DNA from: Herbaspirillum sp. 3R11 | GTDB taxonomy: Bacteria; Pseudomonadota; Gammaproteobacteria; Burkholderiales; Burkholderiaceae_D | Reading direction: 5' to 3' | DNA: 64,000 nucleotides | Assembly (NCBI RefSeq): GCF_004563925.1 | Contig: NZ_SPNJ01000001.1 | Location: 1,674,001-1,738,000 of the forward strand | Shown here: positions 10,473 through 18,304 of the stretch, piece by piece | Layout of the letters: the number at the start of each line of letters is the position of its first letter | How positions within the stretch are numbered: the first letter of the stretch is position 1 | Program-made: the position numbers and the translations under genes | The notes under the pieces: generated by a model | Told to the model about the DNA's origin: nothing | Seen by the model: only the letters and a program-made list of their open reading frames with translations | The model's database searches: none

Positions 10473-10502
10473 TCCGGGAGGACAGATCAACTGCTGCCCG
10501 GA
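10473..10502 (-). promoter_or_regulatory. Hairpin in the rpsB leader, candidate S2-responsive element
   Basis: About 40 bases upstream of the rpsB start, a 6-bp GC stem (10473-10478 with 10497-10502) encloses an 18-base loop. In Escherichia coli, rpsB-tsf expression is repressed by S2 acting on the leader mRNA. That this hairpin does the same job here is inference from position only. Confidence 0.35.
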
Positions 10503-10724
10503 CACCCTTTGCGAACGGATTCGCGATTCAAATTTAACTACTTATTTCAACAAGGCAAGATTTGCGTCAATCGGCGTAAAACAGCCGCCCATCACTGCAA
10601 AAAACCGCCTTCCAACCTGAGTGACTCAAGTTAGCCGAGCATTCTACCTCATCCGGAGAATCCATTCAAGCGCCGAAAGCATTGTTTTCATTAGCTTTTG
10701 CCTGCGCCGCACGTCCAATCCGCG

Positions 10725-10754
10725 CCGACAGAACCGCCTGCCCTCGTCTATAAT
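10725..10754 (+). promoter_or_regulatory. Sigma70-type promoter for map
   Basis: A perfect TATAAT is at 10749-10754. A -35-like CCGACA lies at 10725-10730 with an 18-base spacer, matching TTGACA at four of six positions. The map start codon follows 38 bases later, so the expected transcript has a short leader of about 30 bases. Confidence 0.6.
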
Positions 10755-10792
10755 CTCTACTTAACGATTTTTAGCGAATTGCGACAAACTTT

Positions 10793-11617
10793 ATGGGCTC
10801 CATCTCCATCAAAACCGCCGAAGATATTGAAGGCATGCGCGTGGCCGGCAAACTGGCCGCCGAAGTGCTCGATTACATCGCGCCTTTCGTCAAGGCCGGC
10901 ACTACTACCGGCGAACTGGACCGCCTGTGCCACGAGTACATGACCAATGTGCAAGGCACCATCCCGGCCCCGCTGAATTACTGCCCGCCGGGCTATACAC
11001 CTTACCCGAAGGCAATCTGCACCTCGCTCAACGACATCATCTGTCACGGCATCCCGGGCGACAAGGTCATGAAGAACGGCGACGTCCTGAACATCGACAT
11101 CACCGTGATCAAGAACGGCTACCACGGCGACACCAGCCGCATGTTCTTCATCGGTGAACCATCGATCCTGGCGCGCCGCCTGACTGAGATCACCTATGAA
11201 TGCATGTGGCTGGGCATTTCCAAGATCAAGGCGGGCGCGCATCTGGGCGATATCGGCCATGTAATCCAACAGCATGCGGAAAAAGCCGGTTACAGCGTGG
11301 TGCGCGAGTTCTGCGGCCACGGCATCGGGACGGTCTTCCACGAAGAACCGCAAGTGCTGCACTACGGCCGCCCCGGCACGCTGGAAAAGCTCGAAGCGGG
11401 CATGATTTTCACGGTCGAACCGATGATCAACGCCGGACGCCGCGAAATCCGCGAAATGGGCGACGGCTGGACCATCAAGACCAAGGATCGCAGCCTGTCG
11501 GCGCAATGGGAACACACTGTGCTGGTGACCGAAACCGGTTTCGAAGTGCTGACGGTATCGCCCGGCATGCCGGCGCCCCCGGCCTTCATCCAGCAAGCGG
11601 CCCCTGCCCTTGCTTGA
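10793..11617 (+). CDS. map: Type I methionine aminopeptidase
   Basis: MetAP removes the initiator methionine from nascent proteins after deformylation. The 274-residue protein contains all metal ligands of type I enzymes in order: the substrate His in ICHGIPGD, the two Asp in LNIDITVIKNGYHGDTSRM, His in CGHGIGTVFHEEP, Glu in TVEPM and Glu in QWEHTV. The N-terminus (IKTAEDIEGMRVAGKLAAEVLDYI) is typical, with about a dozen residues beyond the catalytic domain at the C-terminus. There is no strong ribosome-binding site at the ATG. It is the first gene of a plus-strand unit with glnD, 41 bases before it. The usual rpsB/map adjacency is conserved. Confidence 0.96.
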   Translation: MGSISIKTAEDIEGMRVAGKLAAEVLDYIAPFVKAGTTTGELDRLCHEYMTNVQGTIPAPLNYCPPGYTPYPKAICTSLNDIICHGIPGDKVMKNGDVLNIDITVIKNGYHGDTSRMFFIGEPSILARRLTEITYECMWLGISKIKAGAHLGDIGHVIQQHAEKAGYSVVREFCGHGIGTVFHEEPQVLHYGRPGTLEKLEAGMIFTVEPMINAGRREIREMGDGWTIKTKDRSLSAQWEHTVLVTETGFEVLTVSPGMPAPPAFIQQAAPALA

Positions 11618-11658
11618 TTTTTGATCTCTGATCTGCCTGATCCATTGACCGGATTTCT

Positions 11659-14211
11659 ATGCCTTCCCTTGCCGTCACACTGAAAAAACAGCTCAAAGCA
11701 TCTCGCCTGGAAGCCATTGAGGCCTTCCAGGCGGACGGCAAGACCGACCATCTGTTGACACAATTGCGCCGCAACGTCGACGCTGCGCTCACCGAAGCCT
11801 GGGACAAATGCGACCTGCCGCGCGACATCGCATTAGTGGCAGTCGGCGGCTACGGCCGCGGCGAACTGTTTCCGCATTCCGACGTCGACGTTTTGATCCT
11901 GCTCGACGAATCGCCCGGCAAGGCCATGCAGGAAAAGCTGGAATCGCTGGTGCAGCTATTCTGGGACATCGGCCTTGAAATCGGCCACAGCATTCGCACC
12001 ATCGACGAATGCATGACCGAATCGGCCGCCGATATCACGGTGCAGACCAGCCTGCTGGAAGCGCGCCTGGTGACCGGCAACAAGACGCTGTTCCAGTTGC
12101 TGCAGGCGAAATGCCAGGCGGCCATGGATCCCCGCGCCTTCTTCCTGGCCAAGACCCTGGAACTGCGCCAGCGCCACGTCAAATACGAAGATACTCCCTA
12201 CAGCCTGGAGCCGAACTGCAAGGAAAGCCCGGGCGGCCTGCGCGACCTGCAGGTCATCCTTTGGGTCGCCAAGGCGGCCGGCCTGGGCGACTCCTGGAAC
12301 AAACTCGCGCAGCGTGGCCTGCTGACCGCGACCGAAGCGCGCCAGCTGACGCAAAAGGAGCGCGCCTTCAAGGACATCCGCATCCGCCTGCACATCTACA
12401 CCAACCGACGCGAAGACCGCCTGGTGTTTGATATCCAGACGCCGATCGCCGAGAGCTTCGGCTTCAAGAGCACCGATACGCGTCGCGCCAGCGAATACCT
12501 GATGCAGCGCTATTACTGGGCCGCCAAGGCGGTCACCCAGCTCAACACCATCCTGTTGCAGAACATCGAAGCGCAACTGTTCCCGCAGGACGTCATCCCG
12601 CAAAAGCTCAACGAGCGCTTCAACGAACTCAACGGCTTTCTCGACATCGCCCACGACAACGTCTTCGAAGACACGCCGTCGGCCATGCTGGAGGTTTTCC
12701 TGGTGCTGGCCCAGCATCAGGAACTCAAGAACATGTCGGCGCGCACCATGCGTGCGCTGTGGCACGCGCGCTTCAAGATCGACAATGCGTTCCGCGCCGA
12801 TCCTGCCAACCACGCCCTGTTCATGCAGATCCTGCAAGGCAAGCGCGGCATCATGCACGCGCTGCGCGGGATGAACCAGACCAGCGTGCTGGGGCGCTAC
12901 CTGCCCAACTTCCGCCGTATCGTCGGCCAGATGCAGCACGACCTGTTCCACGTTTATACGGTCGACCAGCACATCCTGATGGTGGTGCGCAATGTGCGCC
13001 GCTTCACGATGAGCGAACACGCGCATGAATATCCGTTCTGCAGCCAGCTCATGGCCAACTTCGCGCAGCCGTGGATCCTGTATGTGGCGGCGCTGTTCCA
13101 TGATATCGCCAAGGGCCGTGGCGGCGATCATTCCAAACTGGGCATGGCCGATGCACGCCAGTTCTGCGTGCAGCACGGCATCTCGGAAGCCAACACCGAG
13201 CTTGTGGTGTTCCTGGTCGAGCATCACCTGACCATGTCGCAAGTGGCGCAAAAGCAGGACTTGTCGGACCCCGATGTGATCCAGCAATTCGCTGACTCGG
13301 TCAAGGATGAACGCCACCTGACCGCGCTGTACTTGCTCACCGTGGCCGACATCCGCGGCACCAGCCCGAAGGTCTGGAACGCCTGGAAAGGCAAGCTGCT
13401 GGAAGACCTGTATCGCATGACCCTGCGCGTGCTGGGCGGCGAAGCGCCCTCGGCCGACCGCGAACTCAAGAACACCCAGCAGGAAGCGATCAAGACGCTG
13501 CGCCTGTACGGCCTGCCGGCCGATGCCCACGAAAACTTCTGGCGCCAGCTCGACGTCGCCTACTTCCTGCGCCTCGATGCCTCCGACATCGCTTGGCAGA
13601 CGCGCTCGTTCTACGACAAGATGGACAGCAAGGTGCCGCTCGTCAAATGTCGCCTGGCGCCGATCGGCGAAGGCGTGCAGGTCGCCGTATATACGCCCGA
13701 CCAGCCTGATCTGTTTGCACGCATCTGCAGCTATTTCGACGAAAAGAATTTCAGCATTCTCGACGCCAAGATCCACACCACCAAGACCAATTACGCACTC
13801 GACGCCTTCCTGATCAGCGCGCCGGTGTTCGCCAAGAATTATCGCGACATCATCAACCTGATCGAGCATGAGCTGGCGCACCTGCTGCAATCCGACAGTC
13901 CGTTGCCGACGCCGGCGAAGGGACGCTTGTCGCGCCTGTCACGCACCTTTCCGATCAATCCGTCGGTCGACCTGCGTCCGGATGAACGCGGCCAGTATTA
14001 CCTGCTGTCGGTGTCTGCAAACGATCGCAACGGCCTGCTCTACACAATCTCCAACATCCTCGCCAAGTACAAGATCAACCTGCACACGGCCAAGGTGATG
14101 ACGCTCGGCGAACGGGTCGAAGACGTGTTCCTGGTCGACGGTGCGGCACTCAATCATCCGCGCAACCAGATCATGTTGGAAACCGACTTGCTCAAGGCGC
14201 TGCGTATTTAG
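11659..14211 (+). CDS. glnD: Bifunctional PII uridylyltransferase/uridylyl-removing enzyme
   Basis: GlnD senses glutamine and adds or removes UMP on the PII proteins, thereby setting glutamine synthetase activity and Ntr-dependent transcription. The 850-residue protein has the nucleotidyltransferase loop GGYGRGELFPHSDVDVLIL (Gly63 to about Leu81, catalytic Asp75 and Asp77). An HD hydrolase domain follows near residues 430-560, with its metal motif at FHDIAKGRGGDHS, and two ACT domains end the protein (VQVAVYTPDQPDLFARI and LLSVSANDRNGLLYTISNIL). Length and order of domains are normal. It follows map by 41 bases. A link to the nearby cyanophycin genes through nitrogen status is plausible but inferred. 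Confidence 0.97.
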   Translation: MPSLAVTLKKQLKASRLEAIEAFQADGKTDHLLTQLRRNVDAALTEAWDKCDLPRDIALVAVGGYGRGELFPHSDVDVLILLDESPGKAMQEKLESLVQLFWDIGLEIGHSIRTIDECMTESAADITVQTSLLEARLVTGNKTLFQLLQAKCQAAMDPRAFFLAKTLELRQRHVKYEDTPYSLEPNCKESPGGLRDLQVILWVAKAAGLGDSWNKLAQRGLLTATEARQLTQKERAFKDIRIRLHIYTNRREDRLVFDIQTPIAESFGFKSTDTRRASEYLMQRYYWAAKAVTQLNTILLQNIEAQLFPQDVIPQKLNERFNELNGFLDIAHDNVFEDTPSAMLEVFLVLAQHQELKNMSARTMRALWHARFKIDNAFRADPANHALFMQILQGKRGIMHALRGMNQTSVLGRYLPNFRRIVGQMQHDLFHVYTVDQHILMVVRNVRRFTMSEHAHEYPFCSQLMANFAQPWILYVAALFHDIAKGRGGDHSKLGMADARQFCVQHGISEANTELVVFLVEHHLTMSQVAQKQDLSDPDVIQQFADSVKDERHLTALYLLTVADIRGTSPKVWNAWKGKLLEDLYRMTLRVLGGEAPSADRELKNTQQEAIKTLRLYGLPADAHENFWRQLDVAYFLRLDASDIAWQTRSFYDKMDSKVPLVKCRLAPIGEGVQVAVYTPDQPDLFARICSYFDEKNFSILDAKIHTTKTNYALDAFLISAPVFAKNYRDIINLIEHELAHLLQSDSPLPTPAKGRLSRLSRTFPINPSVDLRPDERGQYYLLSVSANDRNGLLYTISNILAKYKINLHTAKVMTLGERVEDVFLVDGAALNHPRNQIMLETDLLKALRI

Positions 14212-14273
14212 CGCGCACCGACCGCCGCTTCCTCCGCTTTTATTTAACCCGATTTTCACCTAGCTTATTCATC

Positions 14274-15020
14274 ATGACTGAACCAGTACGCCTGTCCAAA
14301 CGCATGTCCGAACTCGGCCTCTGTTCGCGCCGGGAGGCCGACGAATGGATAGAAAAAGGCTGGGTCCGCGTTGACGGTATTGTGGTTTCCGTACTCGGTA
14401 GCAAAGTACTGCCGCACCAGCGCGTAAGTGTGGAACGCCAGGCCGCTGCGGAACAATCCAAGCGCGTCACCATCCTGATCAACAAACCGATGGGCTTCGT
14501 CAGCGGCCAGGCCGAAGACGGCTACAAACCGGCAGTCGCGCTGGTGGAAGCCGCCACGCGCTGGAAGGAAGACCAGGTCGACACGCAATTCCATCCGACG
14601 CAACTGCGCAGCCTGGTGCCGGCCGGTCGCCTGGACATCGACTCGGTCGGTTTGCTGGTGCTGACGCAGGACGGCCGCATCGCCAAGCAGCTGATTGGCG
14701 AAGACACCAGCGTCGACAAGGAATACCTGGTGCGCGTGCAATACACCAAACCGGGCAAGCTGCCGGACAGTGATCTCAAGCGTCTCAACCACGGTCTGTC
14801 GCTGGACGGCAAGGCGCTCAAGCCGGCCAAGGTGCGCTGGCAAAACGACGATCAGCTCAGTTTCATTCTCAATGAAGGCAAGAAGCGCCAGATCCGTCGC
14901 ATGTGCGAACTGGTCGGATTGCGCGTCGTCGGCCTCAAGCGCGTGCGCATCGGCGGCGTCAAGCTCGGCGATTTGCCGACGGGAGAATGGCGTTACCTGC
15001 GTCCTGACGAGCAATTCTGA
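14274..15020 (+). CDS. RluF-type 23S rRNA pseudouridine synthase
   Basis: This is a member of the RsuA/RluB/RluE/RluF family that isomerises specific uridines in rRNA. The 248-residue product begins with an S4 RNA-binding domain (RLSKRMSELGLCSRREADEWIEKGWVRVDG, split as ELGLCSRREAD). It carries the catalytic loop PAGRLDIDSVGLLVLT with Asp121, and ends with the family motif NEGKKRQIRRMCELVGLRVVGLKRVRIG. The arrangement, the S4 start and the RRMCE segment are closest to RluF, though an insertion near residues 80-110 (EDGYKPAV to FHPTQLRSL) is longer than I recall for E. coli RluF. It lies 62 bases after glnD and is closed by a strong bidirectional terminator. Confidence 0.85.
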   Translation: MTEPVRLSKRMSELGLCSRREADEWIEKGWVRVDGIVVSVLGSKVLPHQRVSVERQAAAEQSKRVTILINKPMGFVSGQAEDGYKPAVALVEAATRWKEDQVDTQFHPTQLRSLVPAGRLDIDSVGLLVLTQDGRIAKQLIGEDTSVDKEYLVRVQYTKPGKLPDSDLKRLNHGLSLDGKALKPAKVRWQNDDQLSFILNEGKKRQIRRMCELVGLRVVGLKRVRIGGVKLGDLPTGEWRYLRPDEQF

Positions 15021-15035
15021 AGAACTCCGAGACAT

Positions 15036-15075
15036 AAAAAAACGGCTGCAACCATTACGGAAGCAGCCGTTTTTT
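15036..15075. terminator. Bidirectional terminator between the RluF-type gene and the DUF1854 gene
   Basis: The 8-bp stem ACGGCTGC/GCAGCCGT (15042-15049 with 15063-15070) is flanked by a run of A residues on the left (15036-15042) and T residues on the right (15070-15075), so it works in both directions. It separates the two convergent transcription units. Confidence 0.9.
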
Positions 15076-15089
15076 ATTGCCCGCCGACT

Positions 15090-15578
15090 TTACAGGAAGC
15101 GGTCCAGAATCTTGCGGCCGTGCTTGTCCAGCGCCTTGGTGTCGCGGATCAGGAACTGGATGCCGTGACTGTCGGCGATCAGCAACGCCGAGTTGGGCAG
15201 GCGGCGGATATCTTCTTCGCCCTTGAGGGTGAATGAGGTATTGCCACGATTGGTTTCCACTTCCCAGACGCTCGGGGTAGCGAAGCTGGAGACACCGATG
15301 ATGCGACTGATCTGCGGCATGAATTCGCGCGCGGCCAGTTCTTCTTCGATGACGGTCCGGAGTTCGGCCGAGATGTCCGACCATTGATCTATCCAGGCCA
15401 GCTCATGCCCGTCGGCGCTGACCAGGGCAATGCCTTCATCAGGCGCGCCGATCGGAAAAGCGCGCACGGGAATCGCTCCTTCATGCGCAACGCCTTCCGC
15501 ATCGACAAAGACCAGGCGGCCGAAATCATTCCGGTGCAAGGTGAAATTATGGGCGGCGCCAGTATGCGTGGTCATCAT
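15090..15578 (-). CDS. DUF1854 family protein associated with cyanophycin genes
   Basis: This 162-residue cytosolic protein belongs to the DUF1854 family, whose members are repeatedly found beside cyanophycin synthetase genes. Its biochemical role is not known to me. It has no signal peptide or membrane segment. Conserved-looking parts are the N-terminal LHRNDFGRLVF, the central GIALVSADGHELAWIDQWSDIS, and VWEVETNRGNTSFTLKGEEDIRRLPNSALLIAD near residues 105-140. Its start overlaps the stop of the ABC transporter gene by four bases (ATGA), so the two are translationally coupled and likely act together. The N-terminal part of the ABC protein is also a soluble, beta-rich domain of similar flavour, but homology between them is only a guess. 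Confidence 0.8.
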   Translation of the reverse strand: MMTTHTGAAHNFTLHRNDFGRLVFVDAEGVAHEGAIPVRAFPIGAPDEGIALVSADGHELAWIDQWSDISAELRTVIEEELAAREFMPQISRIIGVSSFATPSVWEVETNRGNTSFTLKGEEDIRRLPNSALLIADSHGIQFLIRDTKALDKHGRKILDRFL

Positions 15579-17848
15579 TCCTCGTCCTTCTCTTCGCTGC
15601 CCGACACCTCGGCTTCGGGATTACGGGCCTGCGCCTGATACAACCGGTAGTATGCGCCCTGCTTTGCCATCAATTCTTCATGCGGTCCGACTTCGACCAC
15701 CTGGCCACGGTCGAGCACCACCAGGCGATCGGCCTTGCGCAGCGTCGACAAACGGTGCGCAATCGCGATTGTGGTGCGGCCTTGCACGAGGTTGTCGAGC
15801 GCCTTCTGGATTTCCTTTTCGGTGGTCGTATCGACCGACGATGTGGCTTCGTCGAGAATCAGGAAACGCGGATCGATCAGCAGCGCACGCGCAATCGAAA
15901 TGCGCTGGCGCTCGCCGCCCGACAACGCCTGGCCGCGCTCACCAACCAGCGAATCGTAGCCCTGCGGCAGGCGCAGGATGAATTCATGCGCATGCGCGGC
16001 GCGCGCGGCCGCGATGATCTCGGCGCGGGTCGCCTCGGGCTTGCCGTAGGCGATGTTCTCGGCAATCGTGCCGAAGAACAGGAACGGCTCCTGCAGCACC
16101 AGGCCGATATTGCGGCGATATTCGGAAATCGGCAGCGAGCGGATGTCGACGCCGTCGATGCGGATCGAGCCTTCCGAGACGTCATAGAAACGGCAGATCA
16201 GATTGACCATGGTGCTCTTGCCGGAACCGCTGTGACCGACCAGGCCGATCATCTCACCTGGCGCAATCGACAGATCGACGCCGCGCATGACCGAGCGATT
16301 GCCGTAGCGGAAACCGACGTTGCGCAGTTCGATGGCGCCCTTCACTTTTTCGATATGTACCGGATTGGCCGGCTCGGGTACGCTCGACACGTGGTCGAGA
16401 ATGTCGAAGATCCGCTTGGCGCCGGCAGCGGCCTTTTGCGTAACCGACACGATGCGGCTCATTGAATCCAGGCGCGTGTAGAAACGGCTGATGTACGCCA
16501 GGAAGGCGGTCAGCACACCGACCGTGATCTGGTTATGCGAAACCTGCCAGATGCCAAAGACCCAGACCACCAGCAGACCGATTTCGGTCAGCATGGTCAC
16601 GGTCGGCGTGAACAGCGACCATATCTTGTTGACGCGGTCGTTGACCACCAGGTTGTGGCGATTGGCTTCCTTGAAGCGGGCCGCTTCACGCTTTTCCTGG
16701 GCAAAGGCCTTGACGACGCGGATGCCGGGGATGGTGTCGGCCAGCACGTTGGTCACTTCCGACCAGATGCGGTCGATCTTTTCGAAGCCGTGGCGCAGGC
16801 GATCCCGCACCACGTGAATCATCCAGGCAATGAACGGCAACGGCAGCAAGGTCACCAGCGCCAGCCACGGATTGATCGAAATCAGAATTGCGGCCGTCAT
16901 GATGATCATCAGGACGTCGATGATGAAGTCCAGCAGATGCAGCGACAGGAACACGCAGATGCGGTCGGTCTCGGAACCGATGCGCGCCATCAGGTCGCCG
17001 GTACGCTTGCCACCGAAGTATTCCTGCGACAACCGCAGCAGATGTTCATAAGTCGAGGTGCGCAGATCGGCGCCGATGCGCTCGCTCACCAGCGCGAGGA
17101 TGTAGGTGCGGCCCCAGCCAAGTATCCAGGCCACCATGGCGGAACCCAGCAAGCCGCTCAGGTACAGACCGGCCAGGTGAGAATCCAGCGGCGCGCCGTT
17201 CTGGAACGGAATCAGCACATTGTCCATCAGCGGCATCGTCATGTACGGCGGCACCAGCGTCGCGGCGGTGGACGCCAGCGTCAGCAGGAAACCCAGCAGC
17301 AAGGACCCCTTGTACGGTTTGGCGAAGCGCGTCAGGCGGAACAGCGCCCAGGTCGACGGCGGCGCTTCCTTGGCTTCCGGGCAGATGGCGCAGGTTTCCT
17401 GGCCCTGCGGGATCGGCGCCTTGCATTGCGGACAGACGTCCAGCTCCTCCTCCACCGCAGCCTGGCCGGATGCCTGGGCGTCGCGCTGCTGGTCGAACTG
17501 GTTGATCAGGCGCAGCGCCTGCGGGTTTTGCGCCAGCGTGTAACGCCAGAGAGCCAGCCTTGATTGGCCGTCTTGCAACTCGAGGCTGCCGACACCGGCG
17601 TGGTCATGGTGCTTCAGTGTCAGCCCGGCGCGGTATTCCCAGGCGGTCCAGCCCTTGGTTTCACTGTTTCTGGCGAGCAGGCGACGGTCAGTCGCGACAA
17701 TCAGACCGCGGCTGAATTTCAGCGCGGCGTCGAGGTCGAGTTCTAGCCAGGTGACGATCTTTTCTTCGGGCGCCAGCTGGGCTTGCGCTTCCGCGCGCCA
17801 CGGCGCGGGCAAATTGGAGGAGCTTGGGATGAGGGATTCTCTATTCAT
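15575..17848 (-). CDS. Cyanophycin-associated ABC half-transporter (membrane domain fused to ATPase)
   Basis: This is a fused ABC exporter-type half-transporter that would act as a homodimer in the inner membrane. A family with this architecture is known next to cyanophycin genes, but its substrate is not established. With the ATG at 17848 the product is 757 residues. Residues 1-135 form a soluble N-terminal domain. A zinc-ribbon pattern C139-x2-C142-x10-C153-x2-C156 follows, then a six-helix membrane domain (about 180-460) and the ATPase with Walker A GLVGHSGSGKST, signature ALSGGERQRIS, Walker B FLILDEATSSVD and the switch His in AIAHRLST. A TTG 66 bases upstream (17914) would give 779 residues but lies only 15 bases from a TATAAT, so the ATG is preferred. 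It is divergent from cphA and coupled to the DUF1854 gene. Confidence 0.85.
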   Translation of the reverse strand: MNRESLIPSSSNLPAPWRAEAQAQLAPEEKIVTWLELDLDAALKFSRGLIVATDRRLLARNSETKGWTAWEYRAGLTLKHHDHAGVGSLELQDGQSRLALWRYTLAQNPQALRLINQFDQQRDAQASGQAAVEEELDVCPQCKAPIPQGQETCAICPEAKEAPPSTWALFRLTRFAKPYKGSLLLGFLLTLASTAATLVPPYMTMPLMDNVLIPFQNGAPLDSHLAGLYLSGLLGSAMVAWILGWGRTYILALVSERIGADLRTSTYEHLLRLSQEYFGGKRTGDLMARIGSETDRICVFLSLHLLDFIIDVLMIIMTAAILISINPWLALVTLLPLPFIAWMIHVVRDRLRHGFEKIDRIWSEVTNVLADTIPGIRVVKAFAQEKREAARFKEANRHNLVVNDRVNKIWSLFTPTVTMLTEIGLLVVWVFGIWQVSHNQITVGVLTAFLAYISRFYTRLDSMSRIVSVTQKAAAGAKRIFDILDHVSSVPEPANPVHIEKVKGAIELRNVGFRYGNRSVMRGVDLSIAPGEMIGLVGHSGSGKSTMVNLICRFYDVSEGSIRIDGVDIRSLPISEYRRNIGLVLQEPFLFFGTIAENIAYGKPEATRAEIIAAARAAHAHEFILRLPQGYDSLVGERGQALSGGERQRISIARALLIDPRFLILDEATSSVDTTTEKEIQKALDNLVQGRTTIAIAHRLSTLRKADRLVVLDRGQVVEVGPHEELMAKQGAYYRLYQAQARNPEAEVSGSEEKDEE

Positions 17849-17928
17849 CTGAACGGCATGTTTGTCCTGTGCGGACAGTGAGGAATGGTTTTGCTGGCAA
17901 CTTTTTGCCGACAATCTATGCCGCGCAT

Positions 17929-17934
17929 ATTATA
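17929..17934 (-). promoter_or_regulatory. -10 element (TATAAT) for the ABC transporter/DUF1854 operon
   Basis: Read on the minus strand there is a perfect TATAAT here. The expected transcription start near 17922 leaves a leader of about 75 bases to the ATG at 17848. The best -35 candidate (TTGTCG, 19 bases upstream) is poor, which would fit activator dependence. Confidence 0.5.
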
Positions 17935-18060
17935 TCGCAAGGGTTTGCCACCCCGACAACGCGCGGAGCCCCTCCTGCGATGACAAACAAAGCGCCGGTT
18001 TGGTCCCGAACCCTGACGATTTCCTGATTTTTTTGCATGCAAGACCGCAAACAGTCTGAG

Positions 18061-18080
18061 ACAATATCGTTACATATTGT
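18061..18080. promoter_or_regulatory. Perfect inverted repeat ACAATAT-N6-ATATTGT, candidate operator
   Basis: The 7-bp arms match perfectly with a six-base spacer. The right half contains GTTACATATTG (18069-18079), an 11-base string also present in the inverted repeat upstream of ompR (44897-44907). The position between the two divergent cyanophycin operons fits an operator controlling one or both. The regulator is not known, and an OmpR-type protein is the obvious candidate from the shared sequence. Confidence 0.5.
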
Positions 18081-18304
18081 GACTACCGGCAACTTATGGG
18101 AAGGGGCTTGGACAAATATGGAACGAAGAACAAGAAAATCCTGCAAAAACACGCGCAGGCCGATGGTAGCGCTCGCATTTTGTTGATGTGAAGTAAACCA
18201 ATTGGCGCTTAATGCGTTATTTACGCTGAGTCATACTTGAATTGCGCTTGAATCATGCCTGGATCGACAGAACGCACAACGCTTAGCGGCACAACTGCCT
18301 ACTC

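Larger units (their letters stand above)
10435..10792. other. Divergent intergenic region rpsB/map
   Basis: This 358-base region separates rpsB (minus) from map (plus). It contains the rpsB leader hairpin near its left end and a good sigma70-type promoter for map at its right end. No convincing coding region was seen. The middle (about 10510-10700) is AT-richer than the flanks and probably holds the rpsB promoter, which I could not assign to specific bases. Confidence 0.6.
17849..18304. other. Divergent regulatory region of the cyanophycin module
   Basis: This 456-base region has no convincing coding sequence. It holds a minus-strand TATAAT (17929-17934), a perfect inverted repeat (18061-18080), and an AT-richer stretch (about 18180-18250) upstream of the first synthetase gene, where its promoter must lie. 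No clear -35/-10 pair could be assigned there. Only a very short open frame (22 codons from 18118) was seen, and it was dismissed. Confidence 0.6.

Noticed and set aside
11956-13890. Open frame of 644 codons on the minus strand inside glnD
   Set aside because: It is antisense to glnD with low-complexity, Val/Asp/Ala/His-rich content typical of shadow frames, and has no start context or motif.
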